A DNA stretch of 64,000 bases from Lachnospiraceae bacterium UBA1818. GTDB lineage: Bacteria > Bacillota > Clostridia > Lachnospirales > Lachnospiraceae. Both the position numbers and the translations under genes were made by a program. Every line of letters begins with the position of its first letter. The first letter of the stretch is position 1. The DNA lies in NCBI GenBank assembly GCA_904419285.1, contig CAJFQZ010000016.1, positions 1-64,000 on the forward strand, read 5' to 3'. Positions 42,851 to 50,582 of the stretch are shown here, one piece after another. Under the pieces are notes generated by a model that was not told where the DNA came from, made no database searches, and was given only the letters and a program-made list of their open reading frames with translations.

Positions 42851-44323
42851 ATGGATTCATTTCAGGTATACAGAGATATGAAGGTCCGGACAAACGGGGA
42901 GATCTATATCGGTGTCGTCGGTCCGGTGCGGACAGGCAAGTCGACTTTTATCAAGAGATTCATGGATCTGCTTGTGCTTCCCAACATGACGGATGAGCAC
43001 GCCAGAGAGCGGACGAAGGATGAACTGCCGCAGTCGGCGTCAGGGACGACGATCATGACGACAGAGCCGAAGTTCGTACCCAAGGAGGCTGCGTCAGTAA
43101 AGCTCTCTGACGATGTGGAGGTGAAGATCCGGCTCATCGACTGTGTGGGGTATATGGTCGAGGGAGCTTCAGGGCATATTGAGAATGATACAGAGCGCCA
43201 GGTGAAGACTCCCTGGTTCGAGTACGAGATCCCGTTCACGAAAGCCGCAGCCATAGGTACACAGAAGGTGATCCGCGATCACGCGACGATCGGATTTGTC
43301 GTCACGACGGACGGCAGCGTGACGGACCTGCCGAGGGAAAGCTATATTCCGGCGGAGGAGAAGACCGTAAAAGAGCTCCAGTCCATCGGGAAGCCGTTTC
43401 TCATACTGCTCAACTGCCTCAAGCCGTACGGGGAGGAAGCGAAGGCATTAAAGGAAGAACTGCAGCAGAAATATAACGCGCCGGTATTCCCGGTCAACTG
43501 CGAACAGCTCAAGGCAGAGGACATCAACGAGATCATGCGGCAGATCCTCTACCAGTTTCCTGTCACGGAGGTAGAGTTTTATCTGCCGAAATGGGTGGAG
43601 ATGCTCTCCCGCGACCACAGGATCAAGCAGGACCTCCTGGAGCATATCAGAAGGTTCATGGAGAATATGGATGATATCCGCAGCGCCGTATCCTGCGAGG
43701 AGAAGGCTGACAGTCCGTACATAAATGAGATCTCTGTCGAGAAGGTGGAGATGGACACAGGAAAGGTGCGGGTGAGGATCGGGTTTGAGCAGAAATACTA
43801 CTATGAAGTGCTCAGCGAGCTGACCGGTACACAGATCAAGGGAGAGTATGAGCTGATCTCAACCATGAAGGAACTCTCCGCCATGAAGGAAGAGTTCAGC
43901 CAGATCAAAGATGCGTTTGCGGATGTGAAGATCAAGGGATACGGCGTGGTCAGCCCGAAGAAGGAGGAGATCAGGCTGGATGATCCGGTGATCATCAAAC
44001 AGGGAAGCAAATACGGAGTGAAGATACGCTCAGAAGCTCCGTCGATCCATATGATCCGAGCCAACATTGAGACAGAGATCGCTCCGATCGTGGGGAACGA
44101 GAAGCAGGCAGAGGACCTGGTCGAATATATCCGTCAGGAGAGCGAGACTCCGGAGGGGGTATGGGGCACCAATATTTTCGGAAAATCTGTTGAGGAGCTG
44201 GTGATGGACGGAATTCGCAGCAAGATTGCCATGATCAATGATGAGAGCCAGTCAAAGCTCCAGGATTCCATGCAGAAGATTGTGAATGATTCCAACGGCG
44301 GCATGGTGTGCATCATTATCTGA
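42851..44323 (+). CDS. spoIVA: Stage IV sporulation protein A, spore coat base ATPase
   Basis: 490 residues from ATG 42851, seven bases after AAGGGGG. SpoIVA polymerises on the forespore membrane using ATP and anchors the coat. The N-terminal TRAFAC-type ATPase has Walker A GPVRTGKSTF, DELPQSASGTTIMTTEPKFVP, Walker B-like IRLIDCVGYMV, and NCLKPYG. The C-terminal part ends in DSNGGMVCIII, like other SpoIVA proteins. It shows that the organism can form endospores. It follows the vegetative DUF512-der-plsY-gpsA operon but has its own sporulation-type promoter. Confidence 0.96.
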   Translation: MDSFQVYRDMKVRTNGEIYIGVVGPVRTGKSTFIKRFMDLLVLPNMTDEHARERTKDELPQSASGTTIMTTEPKFVPKEAASVKLSDDVEVKIRLIDCVGYMVEGASGHIENDTERQVKTPWFEYEIPFTKAAAIGTQKVIRDHATIGFVVTTDGSVTDLPRESYIPAEEKTVKELQSIGKPFLILLNCLKPYGEEAKALKEELQQKYNAPVFPVNCEQLKAEDINEIMRQILYQFPVTEVEFYLPKWVEMLSRDHRIKQDLLEHIRRFMENMDDIRSAVSCEEKADSPYINEISVEKVEMDTGKVRVRIGFEQKYYYEVLSELTGTQIKGEYELISTMKELSAMKEEFSQIKDAFADVKIKGYGVVSPKKEEIRLDDPVIIKQGSKYGVKIRSEAPSIHMIRANIETEIAPIVGNEKQAEDLVEYIRQESETPEGVWGTNIFGKSVEELVMDGIRSKIAMINDESQSKLQDSMQKIVNDSNGGMVCIII

Positions 44324-44337
44324 CAGTCCACTCTTCC

Positions 44338-44366
44338 TTGACAAGACCGAAAAAATGGTCTAGTAT
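44338..44366 (+). promoter_or_regulatory. Promoter of the punA unit
   Basis: TTGACA (44338-44343), 17 bases, TAGTAT (44361-44366). A 5-bp inverted repeat AGACC/GGTCT (44344-44361) fills the spacer and could be an operator. The start point is near 44373, about a dozen bases before the structured RNA. Confidence 0.65.
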
Positions 44367-44385
44367 CCAATTAGTGGAATGCTTT

Positions 44386-44474
44386 TATATCAGGTGGGGA
44401 GATGACTCCCGCCTCTATAGGCGGTGAGCAACAAAGCAGTATCAGTGGCGGGTGTCAATCCCCCACCTGATATA
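44386..44474 (+). ncRNA. Riboswitch-like structured leader of punA, unassigned
   Basis: A 14-bp perfect closing stem (44386-44399 with 44461-44474) encloses 61 bases. Two inner folds compete. One is TGACTCCCGCC with GGCGGGTGTCA (one T-T mismatch). The other is a local hairpin CTCCCGCCT/AGGCGGTGAG with one bulge. It lies between the punA promoter and a 17-bp hairpin. By eye it does not match the purine, THF, ZTP, SAM or SAH riboswitch cores. It is followed by purine/SAH salvage genes, so a purine-related ligand is the natural guess. Confidence 0.55.
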
Positions 44475-44486
44475 CGCTCCGCGGGG

Positions 44487-44532
44487 ATGCAGGAAGGCGC
44501 TTCAGCAAAAAGGCAGAAGCGCCTTCCTGCAT
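44487..44532 (+). terminator. Perfect 17-bp hairpin between the structured leader and punA
   Basis: 44487-44503 pairs fully with 44516-44532 around a 12-base A-rich loop. Only ATTCTTTC follows, so termination would be weak. It sits where the expression platform of a transcriptional riboswitch would be, 19 bases before AGGAGG. Confidence 0.5.
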
Positions 44533-44561
44533 AGAGCATTCTTTCATTAAAGGAGGAAGTT

Positions 44562-45383
44562 ATGAGCAGACAGTACGAAAGACTTCAGAAATGTTATGAA
44601 TATTATAGATCTGTAACTGATTTTGTCCCGCAGGTCGGGCTGATCCTGGGATCAGGACTGGGCGGGTATGCGAAGAACATGAGAGTGGAGCAGGAGATCC
44701 CGTACGGGGATATTCCGGGATTTCCCGTGTCTACCGTGCAGGGGCACGATGGAAAGTTCCTGCTGGGGTACATTGGAGATGTGCCGGCAGTGGTCATGAA
44801 AGGAAGAGTGCACTACTATGAAGGATATTCCATGGAGGAAGTGGTGCTTCCTGTCCGCCTGATGAAGCGGATGGGGATCGGGACGCTGTTCCTGACCAAT
44901 GCTTCCGGAGGGATCAACCGGGAATTTCACGTGGGAGACTTCATGATGATCACAGATCAGATCTCCAGCTTTGTGCCGTCACCGCTGATCGGAGAGAATG
45001 TATCTGAGCTGGGGGAGCGGTTCCCGGATATGACTCATATCTATGATACAGAACTGATGGAACTGATCCGGACTGTGGCGCAGGAGGAGAAGATCGAGAT
45101 CCGCGAGGGAGTATATCTCCAGACGACAGGGCCGAATTTTGAGAGCCCGGCGGAGATCCGGATGTATGCGGCCTGCGGAGCGGACGCCGTCGGGATGAGC
45201 ACAGCCTGCGAGGCAGTCGCCGCGCGGCACGCCGGGCTGAGAGTGTGCGGGATCTCCTGCATCTCGAATATGGCCAGCGGCCTGTCTGACGAGGAACTGA
45301 GCCATCTGGATGTACAGGCCGTGGCGGACAGGCGTTCCGCTGAATTTGAGCGTCTTGTGACCAGGATCATCGAAAAAATGTGA
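44562..45383 (+). CDS. punA: Purine-nucleoside phosphorylase (trimeric type)
   Basis: 273 residues, AGGAGG at 44551-44556. Splits (deoxy)guanosine and inosine with phosphate into base and ribose-1-phosphate. Family signs: LILGSGLGGYAKNM, GRVHYYEGYSMEEV, LTNASGGIN, LQTTGPNFESPAEIRMY and GADAVGMSTACEAVAARHAG. An MtaD-type deaminase starts ten bases downstream, giving a nucleoside-salvage pair. Confidence 0.95.
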   Translation: MSRQYERLQKCYEYYRSVTDFVPQVGLILGSGLGGYAKNMRVEQEIPYGDIPGFPVSTVQGHDGKFLLGYIGDVPAVVMKGRVHYYEGYSMEEVVLPVRLMKRMGIGTLFLTNASGGINREFHVGDFMMITDQISSFVPSPLIGENVSELGERFPDMTHIYDTELMELIRTVAQEEKIEIREGVYLQTTGPNFESPAEIRMYAACGADAVGMSTACEAVAARHAGLRVCGISCISNMASGLSDEELSHLDVQAVADRRSAEFERLVTRIIEKM

Positions 45384-45393
45384 GGTAAGAAAG

Positions 45394-46674
45394 ATGAATA
45401 CAAGAATTTATAATGCGAGAATACTTACGATGGAAGAAGGCAGAGGAATCTTTGAGGGAGAACTCTGGATCGAAGGGGATACGATCACATATGCGGGAGC
45501 GGGGAAGGACTGCAGCGGAAAAGAGTGGGACGAGCAGATCAACGCGGAGGGAAACCTGATCATGCCCGGGTTCAAGAATGCCCACACTCATTCCGCGATG
45601 ACTTTCCTGCGCTCCCATGCAGATGACATGAAGCTGGACGAGTGGCTGAACACAAGGGTGTTTCCGGCTGAGGCAAAACTGACAGACCATGACATCTACT
45701 GGCTGACCAAGCTGGCGGTGATGGAATATCTGACCAGCGGGATCACAGCGATGTTCGATATGTATATGCACAGAGCGGCAGGTGCCAGAGCCGCCAGGGA
45801 TACCGGATTCCGGAATGTGTTCTGTGAGAGTATCAACAATTTCGGCGGAACACTGGAAGAAGTGGAAGCGGATTACCATACGTACAACCAGGACAAGGAC
45901 CGTCTGATCACCTATCAGCTCGGATTCCATGCAGAATATACGACAAGCCGGGAACTGATGGAGGGGATCGCAGCTCTTTCGGAGAAATATCAGGCTCCGG
46001 TCTATGTGCACTGTTCCGAGACGAAGAAGGAAGTGGAAGAGTGCAGGGAGCGCACAGGAATGACTCCGGTGGCATATATGGATTCTCTGGGACTTTTCCG
46101 TCACGGCGGCGGCCTGTTCCACGGAGTCCACATGGATGACGGGGATTTTGATATTGTAAAGGAGAGAGGACTCTGGATCGTGACGAATCCTGCGTCCAAC
46201 CTGAAGCTTGCAAGCGGGATCGCGCCGGTGAAGCGTTATCTCGATATGGGTATCCCGATGGCAATCGGAACGGACGGGCCCGCCAGCAATAATTGTCTGG
46301 ATATGTTCCGAGAGATGTTCCTGGTAACGGGCCTGCAGAAAGCAGTGTGCGATGATCCGGAGGCGGTTCCGGCGATGGAAGTGCTGAAGATGGCGACGGT
46401 AAACGGTGCCCGTGCAATGGGGCTTCCGGAATGCGACACGCTCGCTGAAGGAAAGAAGGCAGATCTGATCATGATCGATCTGATGCAGCCGAACATGCAG
46501 CCGATCCAGAACATCGAGAAGAATATCGTGTACAGCGGCAGCAAGCAGAATGTGAAGATGACGATGATCGGGGGAAAAGTGCTGTACCGAAATGGGGAAT
46601 TTTTCCTTGATTCTTCTGCTGAGGAGATCTACAGGGAGGCAAATGCATCTGCCAGAAGGATACTGGGAGAGTAA
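45394..46674 (+). CDS. mtaD: 5-methylthioadenosine/S-adenosylhomocysteine deaminase-type amidohydrolase
   Basis: 426 residues. Amidohydrolase metal sites: PGFKNAHTHSAM (His64, His66), HCSETKKEVEEC, HGVHMDD, and GTDGPASNN (catalytic Asp). The overall pattern fits MtaD, which deaminates S-adenosylhomocysteine, methylthioadenosine and adenosine to inosyl compounds; PunA next door can then act on inosine. Other deaminases of the same family (guanine-like) cannot be ruled out by sequence alone. Confidence 0.85.
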   Translation: MNTRIYNARILTMEEGRGIFEGELWIEGDTITYAGAGKDCSGKEWDEQINAEGNLIMPGFKNAHTHSAMTFLRSHADDMKLDEWLNTRVFPAEAKLTDHDIYWLTKLAVMEYLTSGITAMFDMYMHRAAGARAARDTGFRNVFCESINNFGGTLEEVEADYHTYNQDKDRLITYQLGFHAEYTTSRELMEGIAALSEKYQAPVYVHCSETKKEVEECRERTGMTPVAYMDSLGLFRHGGGLFHGVHMDDGDFDIVKERGLWIVTNPASNLKLASGIAPVKRYLDMGIPMAIGTDGPASNNCLDMFREMFLVTGLQKAVCDDPEAVPAMEVLKMATVNGARAMGLPECDTLAEGKKADLIMIDLMQPNMQPIQNIEKNIVYSGSKQNVKMTMIGGKVLYRNGEFFLDSSAEEIYREANASARRILGE

Positions 46675-46758
46675 GGCAGATCAAGGAGACGGCCGATCCG
46701 GAAGAAGGATGCGGCCGCGGGGGAAGAAGCAGATAAGAGAAAGAAAGGGGTACGAACG

Positions 46759-47223
46759 ATGAAAGCAGCGATATTTACCATAGATACAGGAAAATACAAG
46801 GCAAAGGCGGAGAGCGCAGCCGCTACAGCGCTCAAGAGAATGCTGGTCCAGGTGGGATTCGAGGTAAAGGCAGCAGGCGTGCTGCCCCAGGAGAAGGAGG
46901 TCCTTGCCTCTGTGATAAGACAGCTGGCGGACTCCCGGTCAGTGGACCTGATCCTCACGACAGGATCCGTGGGATATCGGGAGAGAGACTGTGCACCGGA
47001 TGCGGTGACCGAGACGGCGGACCGTCTCCTGCCCGGGATCCCGGAAGCGCTGAGAGCCTATAACATCCGGTATTCGAAGAAGATCATACTGGACCGTTCC
47101 GCAGCGGGGATCCGGAAGAAAACACTGATCATCAACCTTCCGGAGAGCGCAAAGATATCCAAGGAAGATATGGAATACATCCTTCCGGAAGTAGTCCAGG
47201 TCGTGGAGACGATGAGCTTATGA
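46759..47223 (+). CDS. MoaB/Mog-like molybdopterin-binding domain protein
   Basis: 154 residues. The motif LILTTGSVGYRERDCAPDAVTE corresponds to the TTGGTGxxxRDxTPEA signature of MoCF-biosynthesis proteins, with the second glycine pair altered. The C-terminal third replaces the usual segment with a lysine-rich KKTLIINLPESAKIS, where true members have LIxNLPG. No other molybdenum-cofactor gene is in the window. It may be a true MogA/MoaB or a repurposed fold. AAAGGGG lies before the ATG. It overlaps the next gene by the ATGA junction at 47220-47223. Confidence 0.75.
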   Translation: MKAAIFTIDTGKYKAKAESAAATALKRMLVQVGFEVKAAGVLPQEKEVLASVIRQLADSRSVDLILTTGSVGYRERDCAPDAVTETADRLLPGIPEALRAYNIRYSKKIILDRSAAGIRKKTLIINLPESAKISKEDMEYILPEVVQVVETMSL

Positions 47224-47909
47224 TGGGGGTAACATATCTTGGACACAGCGGCTTTCTTGTTGAGCTGGAAGACACCTATTTCCTGTTTGACTATTATAAG
47301 GGCAGTCTGCCGAAGATGGATACAGAGAAAAAGATTCTTGTGTTTGTCAGCCACGCCCACTATGATCACTACAGAAAAGAAATCTTTACGCTGCGGGACA
47401 GCTTTTCGAGAATCCGTTTTGTGCTCTCATCAGATATTTTCGTCAGGGAGGCGGAGGACGTGGTTTCCATGAAGCCGAATGAAGAGACTGTCGTATTCGG
47501 CTGCCGTATCCGCACGCTCCGCTCCACGGATGAAGGCGTGGCCTTTCTGGTCCATTACCGCGGCAGGACGCTCTACCATGCAGGAGACCTGAACTGGTGG
47601 CACTGGGAAGGGGAGACAAAGGAAGAGAATACACGGATGCGGCGCGCCTATCAGTCGGAGATCAACAAGCTTCAGAAGGAGAAGATCGATGCGGCATTCG
47701 TGCCGGTGGATCCGAGGCTGGGAGAGCAGTACTGCTGGGGACTGGACTGCTTTATGAAGCGCACGGACACAAAGAGGGTATTCCCCATGCATTTCTGGGA
47801 AAAGTATTCAATATTCGACAGACTTTCCCTCGAGAGATGCGCCCAGGAATATGAGGACCGGATCGTCCGGATCGAGCGGGAGGGACAGACCTTCCTGCTG
47901 GAAGAATAA
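47220..47909 (+). CDS. Metallo-beta-lactamase-fold hydrolase
   Basis: 229 residues. The metal-binding motif is SHAHYDHY (about 44-51); AGDLNWW and a C-terminal VFPMHFWEKY with another His follow the UlaG/YtnP-like pattern of small MBL hydrolases. Substrate unknown. The ATG at 47220 overlaps the stop of the MoaB-like gene; an alternative ATG is the next codon (47223). Translational coupling suggests a shared process, although no functional link is established. Confidence 0.8.
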   Translation: MMGVTYLGHSGFLVELEDTYFLFDYYKGSLPKMDTEKKILVFVSHAHYDHYRKEIFTLRDSFSRIRFVLSSDIFVREAEDVVSMKPNEETVVFGCRIRTLRSTDEGVAFLVHYRGRTLYHAGDLNWWHWEGETKEENTRMRRAYQSEINKLQKEKIDAAFVPVDPRLGEQYCWGLDCFMKRTDTKRVFPMHFWEKYSIFDRLSLERCAQEYEDRIVRIEREGQTFLLEE

Positions 47910-47930
47910 AAGAGCAGAAAGGCTGGAACT

Positions 47931-48404
47931 ATGCTTGTAAAAATCTATACAGACGGGGCGGCGCGGGGCAACCCGGACGGCCCGGGCGGTTATGGAACCG
48001 TGCTTGAATATGTGGATACAAAGGGACAGCTTCATGTAAAGGAACTGTCCTGCGGATATGTGAAGACGACAAACAACCGTATGGAACTGATGGCGGTGAT
48101 TGCCGGGCTGGAAGCCCTGAACCGTCCGTGTACGGTGGAGGTCTATTCGGATTCCCAGTATGTGGTGAACGCGTTCAACCAGCATTGGGTGGAAGGATGG
48201 ATTAAGAAGAACTGGAAGCGGGGAAAGAATGAGCCTGTAAAGAACGTGGATCTGTGGAAGCGCCTGCTGGCGGCGAAGGAGCCTCACAGTGTGACGTTTC
48301 ACTGGGTCAAGGGACATGACGGACATCCCCAGAATGAGCGCTGCGATAAGCTTGCCACGACAGCGGCTGACAGCGGGAATCTGATCGCGGACGAAGGCCT
48401 GTGA
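47931..48404 (+). CDS. rnhA: Ribonuclease HI
   Basis: 157 residues. The DEDD residues are visible in IYTDGAARGNPDGPGGYG (Asp), NNRMELMAVIAGLEAL (Glu), YSDSQYVVNA (Asp) and GHDGHPQNERCDKLA (His, Asp), together with the basic WVEGWIKKNWKRGKNEPVKN handle typical of E. coli-type RNase HI. It removes RNA from RNA-DNA hybrids. rnpB follows with its own promoter. Confidence 0.96.
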   Translation: MLVKIYTDGAARGNPDGPGGYGTVLEYVDTKGQLHVKELSCGYVKTTNNRMELMAVIAGLEALNRPCTVEVYSDSQYVVNAFNQHWVEGWIKKNWKRGKNEPVKNVDLWKRLLAAKEPHSVTFHWVKGHDGHPQNERCDKLATTAADSGNLIADEGL

Positions 48405-48437
48405 CAGGAGAGCGCTTCCGGTTTTCCTGAAAAAGGC

Positions 48438-48466
48438 TGGACAGCAGCGCCATTCAAGAGTATAAT
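48438..48466 (+). promoter_or_regulatory. Promoter of rnpB
   Basis: TGGACA (48438-48443), 17 bases, TATAAT (48461-48466); start near 48473, right at the first base of stem P1. Confidence 0.85.
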
Positions 48467-48472
48467 TGAAAA

Positions 48473-48877
48473 ATGTGTCAAGTAAGACAGACAATCGCGG
48501 CTGCATGCGCCGAAAGGCAGCAGACGAGGAAAGTCCGGGCTTCACAGGGCAGGATGCCGGATAACGTCCGGTGGAGGTGACTCCAAGGCCAGTGCAACAG
48601 AAATAAACCGCCCGGGCAGATGTATGCAGAGATCCGAAGAGAAGATCTCTGCATACATCTGCCCGGGTAAGGGTGGAAAGGCAGTGTAAGAGACTACCGC
48701 CTCGCTGGTAACAGCGAGGGCACATGTAAACCCCATCCGAAGCAAGACCGGAAAGAAGCTGTGTGGCGGCCCGTCACGCTTCAGGTTGGTCGCTTGAGCA
48801 CGGCGGCGACGCCGTGCCTAGATAGATGATTGTCCAACGACATAACCCGGCTTATCGTCTTGCTTGACACTCTTTTT
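48473..48877 (+). ncRNA. rnpB: RNase P RNA, class A
   Basis: Conserved blocks appear in order: GAGGAAAGTCCGGGCT (about 48527), GGCCAGTGCAACAGAAA (about 48588), GGGTAAGGGTGGAAAGGC then AGAGACTACCGC, GGCACATGTAAACCCCATCC, and AGATAGATGATTGTC near the 3' end. P1 is formed by GTGTCAAG-AAGAC (48475-48488) with 48857-48870 (one G-U) and runs straight into TCTTTTTA, so the first helix also acts as the terminator. P12 is a perfect 24-bp helix (48611-48634 with 48644-48667, 9-base loop), unusually long and regular. The RNA is the catalytic subunit that trims tRNA 5' ends. Confidence 0.96.
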
Positions 48878-48950
48878 ATATCCGGACGGCGGCAGCCGGG
48901 CGGGAGTATAAAGAGATCCATTTATAAATCACGACAGGAGAATAATTGCT

Positions 48951-49982
48951 ATGGGAATGAAGATCAATGCAGAACTGCCCCTTCCGGCAGAACTGAAAGC
49001 AGAGTATCCTCTCTCAGAGGAGATCCTGCGGATCAAGGAAAAGAGAGACCGGGAGATCAGAGATATTTTTACGGGAAAGTCAGATAAGTTTATCGTCATC
49101 GTGGGACCCTGCTCTGCGGACAATGAGGAGTCGGTGTGCGAATATGTGAGCAGGCTGGCAGCGGTGAACGACAGAGTGTCGGACCGTCTGATGCTCATTC
49201 CCAGAATCTATACCAATAAGCCGCGGACGACCGGCGAGGGATACAAGGGAATGCTCCACCAGCCGGAACCGGACCGGGAGCCGAATCTCCTGGAAGGGAT
49301 CATCGCGATCCGGAGGCTGCACACACGCGCTATTCGTGAGAGCGGGCTGACTGCGGCGGACGAGATGCTCTATCCAGAGAACAGAAGTTATCTTGACGAC
49401 ATCCTTTCCTATGAAGCGGTGGGGGCCCGCTCTGTGGAGAATCAGCAGCACAGACTGACAGCGAGCAGCATGGATATTCCTGTGGGGATGAAGAATCCGA
49501 CCAGCGGTGATTTCTCGGTGATGCTCAATTCTGTGAAGGCGGCGCAGAGCTCACACCGCTTTATTTACAGAGGGATGGACGTGACCACGGACGGAAACGA
49601 TCTCGCCCATGTCATCTTAAGAGGCGGCGTGGACAAGTATGGCAAGTGCATCCCCAACTATCACTATGAGGACCTGATCCGCCTGCTGGATATGTACAGG
49701 AACAGAGACCTGAAGAATCCGGCAGCCATTGTGGATGCGAACCACTCCAACTCTGACAAGCAGTTTAAAGAGCAGATCCGTATCGTGAGCGAGGTGCTCC
49801 ACAGCAGGAATTATAATACAGAGCTCAAAGGTCTTATCAAGGGAGTGATGATCGAGAGCTATCTGGAAGAGGGATGCCAGAGGATCGATGAGAACAGAGT
49901 CTATGGAAAATCGATCACGGATCCGTGCCTCGGCTGGGAGGATACAGAACGGCTGATCTACAAGATCGCCGAAGAGTGCTGA
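48951..49982 (+). CDS. aroF: 3-deoxy-7-phosphoheptulonate synthase, class I (AroFGH type)
   Basis: 343 residues. First step of the shikimate pathway: PEP plus erythrose-4-phosphate. Seen: IVIVGPCSADN, the PEP site IYTNKPRTTGEGYKGM, GARSVENQQHR, the Lys in GMKNPTSGDF, ILRGG, and DANHSNSDKQ; GVMIESYLEEGCQ near the end. An N-terminal extension of about 45 residues may bear feedback-inhibitor contacts. AGGAG is 10-14 bases before ATG 48951. A weak -10 (TATAAA, 48907-48912) lacks a -35. The gene follows rnpB; pheA lies 2.7 kb away. Confidence 0.93.
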   Translation: MGMKINAELPLPAELKAEYPLSEEILRIKEKRDREIRDIFTGKSDKFIVIVGPCSADNEESVCEYVSRLAAVNDRVSDRLMLIPRIYTNKPRTTGEGYKGMLHQPEPDREPNLLEGIIAIRRLHTRAIRESGLTAADEMLYPENRSYLDDILSYEAVGARSVENQQHRLTASSMDIPVGMKNPTSGDFSVMLNSVKAAQSSHRFIYRGMDVTTDGNDLAHVILRGGVDKYGKCIPNYHYEDLIRLLDMYRNRDLKNPAAIVDANHSNSDKQFKEQIRIVSEVLHSRNYNTELKGLIKGVMIESYLEEGCQRIDENRVYGKSITDPCLGWEDTERLIYKIAEEC

Positions 49983-50002
49983 GAATGAAACGAATGGAAC
50001 AT

Positions 50003-50040
50003 AAAACAGGCAGCGTGCCCAAACGGACATGCTGCCTGTT
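50003..50040 (-). terminator. Terminator of pyrI
   Basis: AACAGGCAGC-TG (50005-50017) pairs with CA-GCTGCCTGTT (50029-50040), one G-U; on the minus strand the stem is followed by TTTTATG. Confidence 0.75.
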
Positions 50041-50049
50041 CTGATCTGT

Positions 50050-50068
50050 CAGGGAAGGACCCTGTTTT
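50050..50068 (+). terminator. Terminator of the DAHP synthase gene
   Basis: CAGGG-AAGGA-CCCTG hairpin followed by TTTT on the plus strand, between the convergent aroF-type gene and pyrI. Confidence 0.65.
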
Positions 50069-50083
50069 AACATTTTCTTCTCA

Positions 50084-50527
50084 TTATCTTCTTCTGCGGT
50101 ATTTCTCTTCGCAGTATTTGCATCTGTAGATCTGGTTTTCCTCGTCTGTGAGGACGAACACATGATCAAGTCCCTGCTCGATGGAGGTGATGCACCTCGG
50201 ATTCTTGCAGCGGATGACATTTTTGATCTCTTTCGGAAGCTTGAGCTGTTTCTTGTCAACGATCTGTTCATTCTCGATGATGTTTACCGTGATATTGTGG
50301 TCGATGAATCCGAGAATATCCAGATCCATAAAGTCGATCGGGCATTCGATCTTGATGATGTCCTTCTTTCCCATCTTGCTGCTCTTTGCATTCTTGATGA
50401 TCGCTACACAGCAGTCCAGCTTGTCAAGATGGAGATATTTGTAGATATCCATGCTCTTGCCTGCCTCAATGTGGTCGAGAACAAAGCCTTCGGAGATCCT
50501 TCCTACATTCAATGTATTTTTTACCAT
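50084..50527 (-). CDS. pyrI: Aspartate carbamoyltransferase regulatory subunit
   Basis: 147 residues. N-terminal nucleotide-binding domain and C-terminal zinc domain with CKNPRC ... CKYC (about residues 107-112 and 136-139), which joins it to PyrB. Its presence indicates an E. coli-like allosteric ATCase controlled by ATP/CTP, rather than the PyrR-attenuated pyrimidine operon of Bacillus. pyrB lies directly upstream on the same strand (55-base gap). Confidence 0.95.
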   Translation of the reverse strand: MVKNTLNVGRISEGFVLDHIEAGKSMDIYKYLHLDKLDCCVAIIKNAKSSKMGKKDIIKIECPIDFMDLDILGFIDHNITVNIIENEQIVDKKQLKLPKEIKNVIRCKNPRCITSIEQGLDHVFVLTDEENQIYRCKYCEEKYRRRR

Positions 50528-50582
50528 TTATCTGTTCCTCTCTTTAATTAAATCGAATTGACGGTTTTTTCGTATCTGACGA

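Noticed and set aside
44386-44474. Known riboswitch classes (THF, purine, ZTP, SAM, SAH) for the punA leader
   Set aside because: Some short strings look alike (for example GAGATGA as in THF), but helix order and conserved cores do not fit; left as unassigned.
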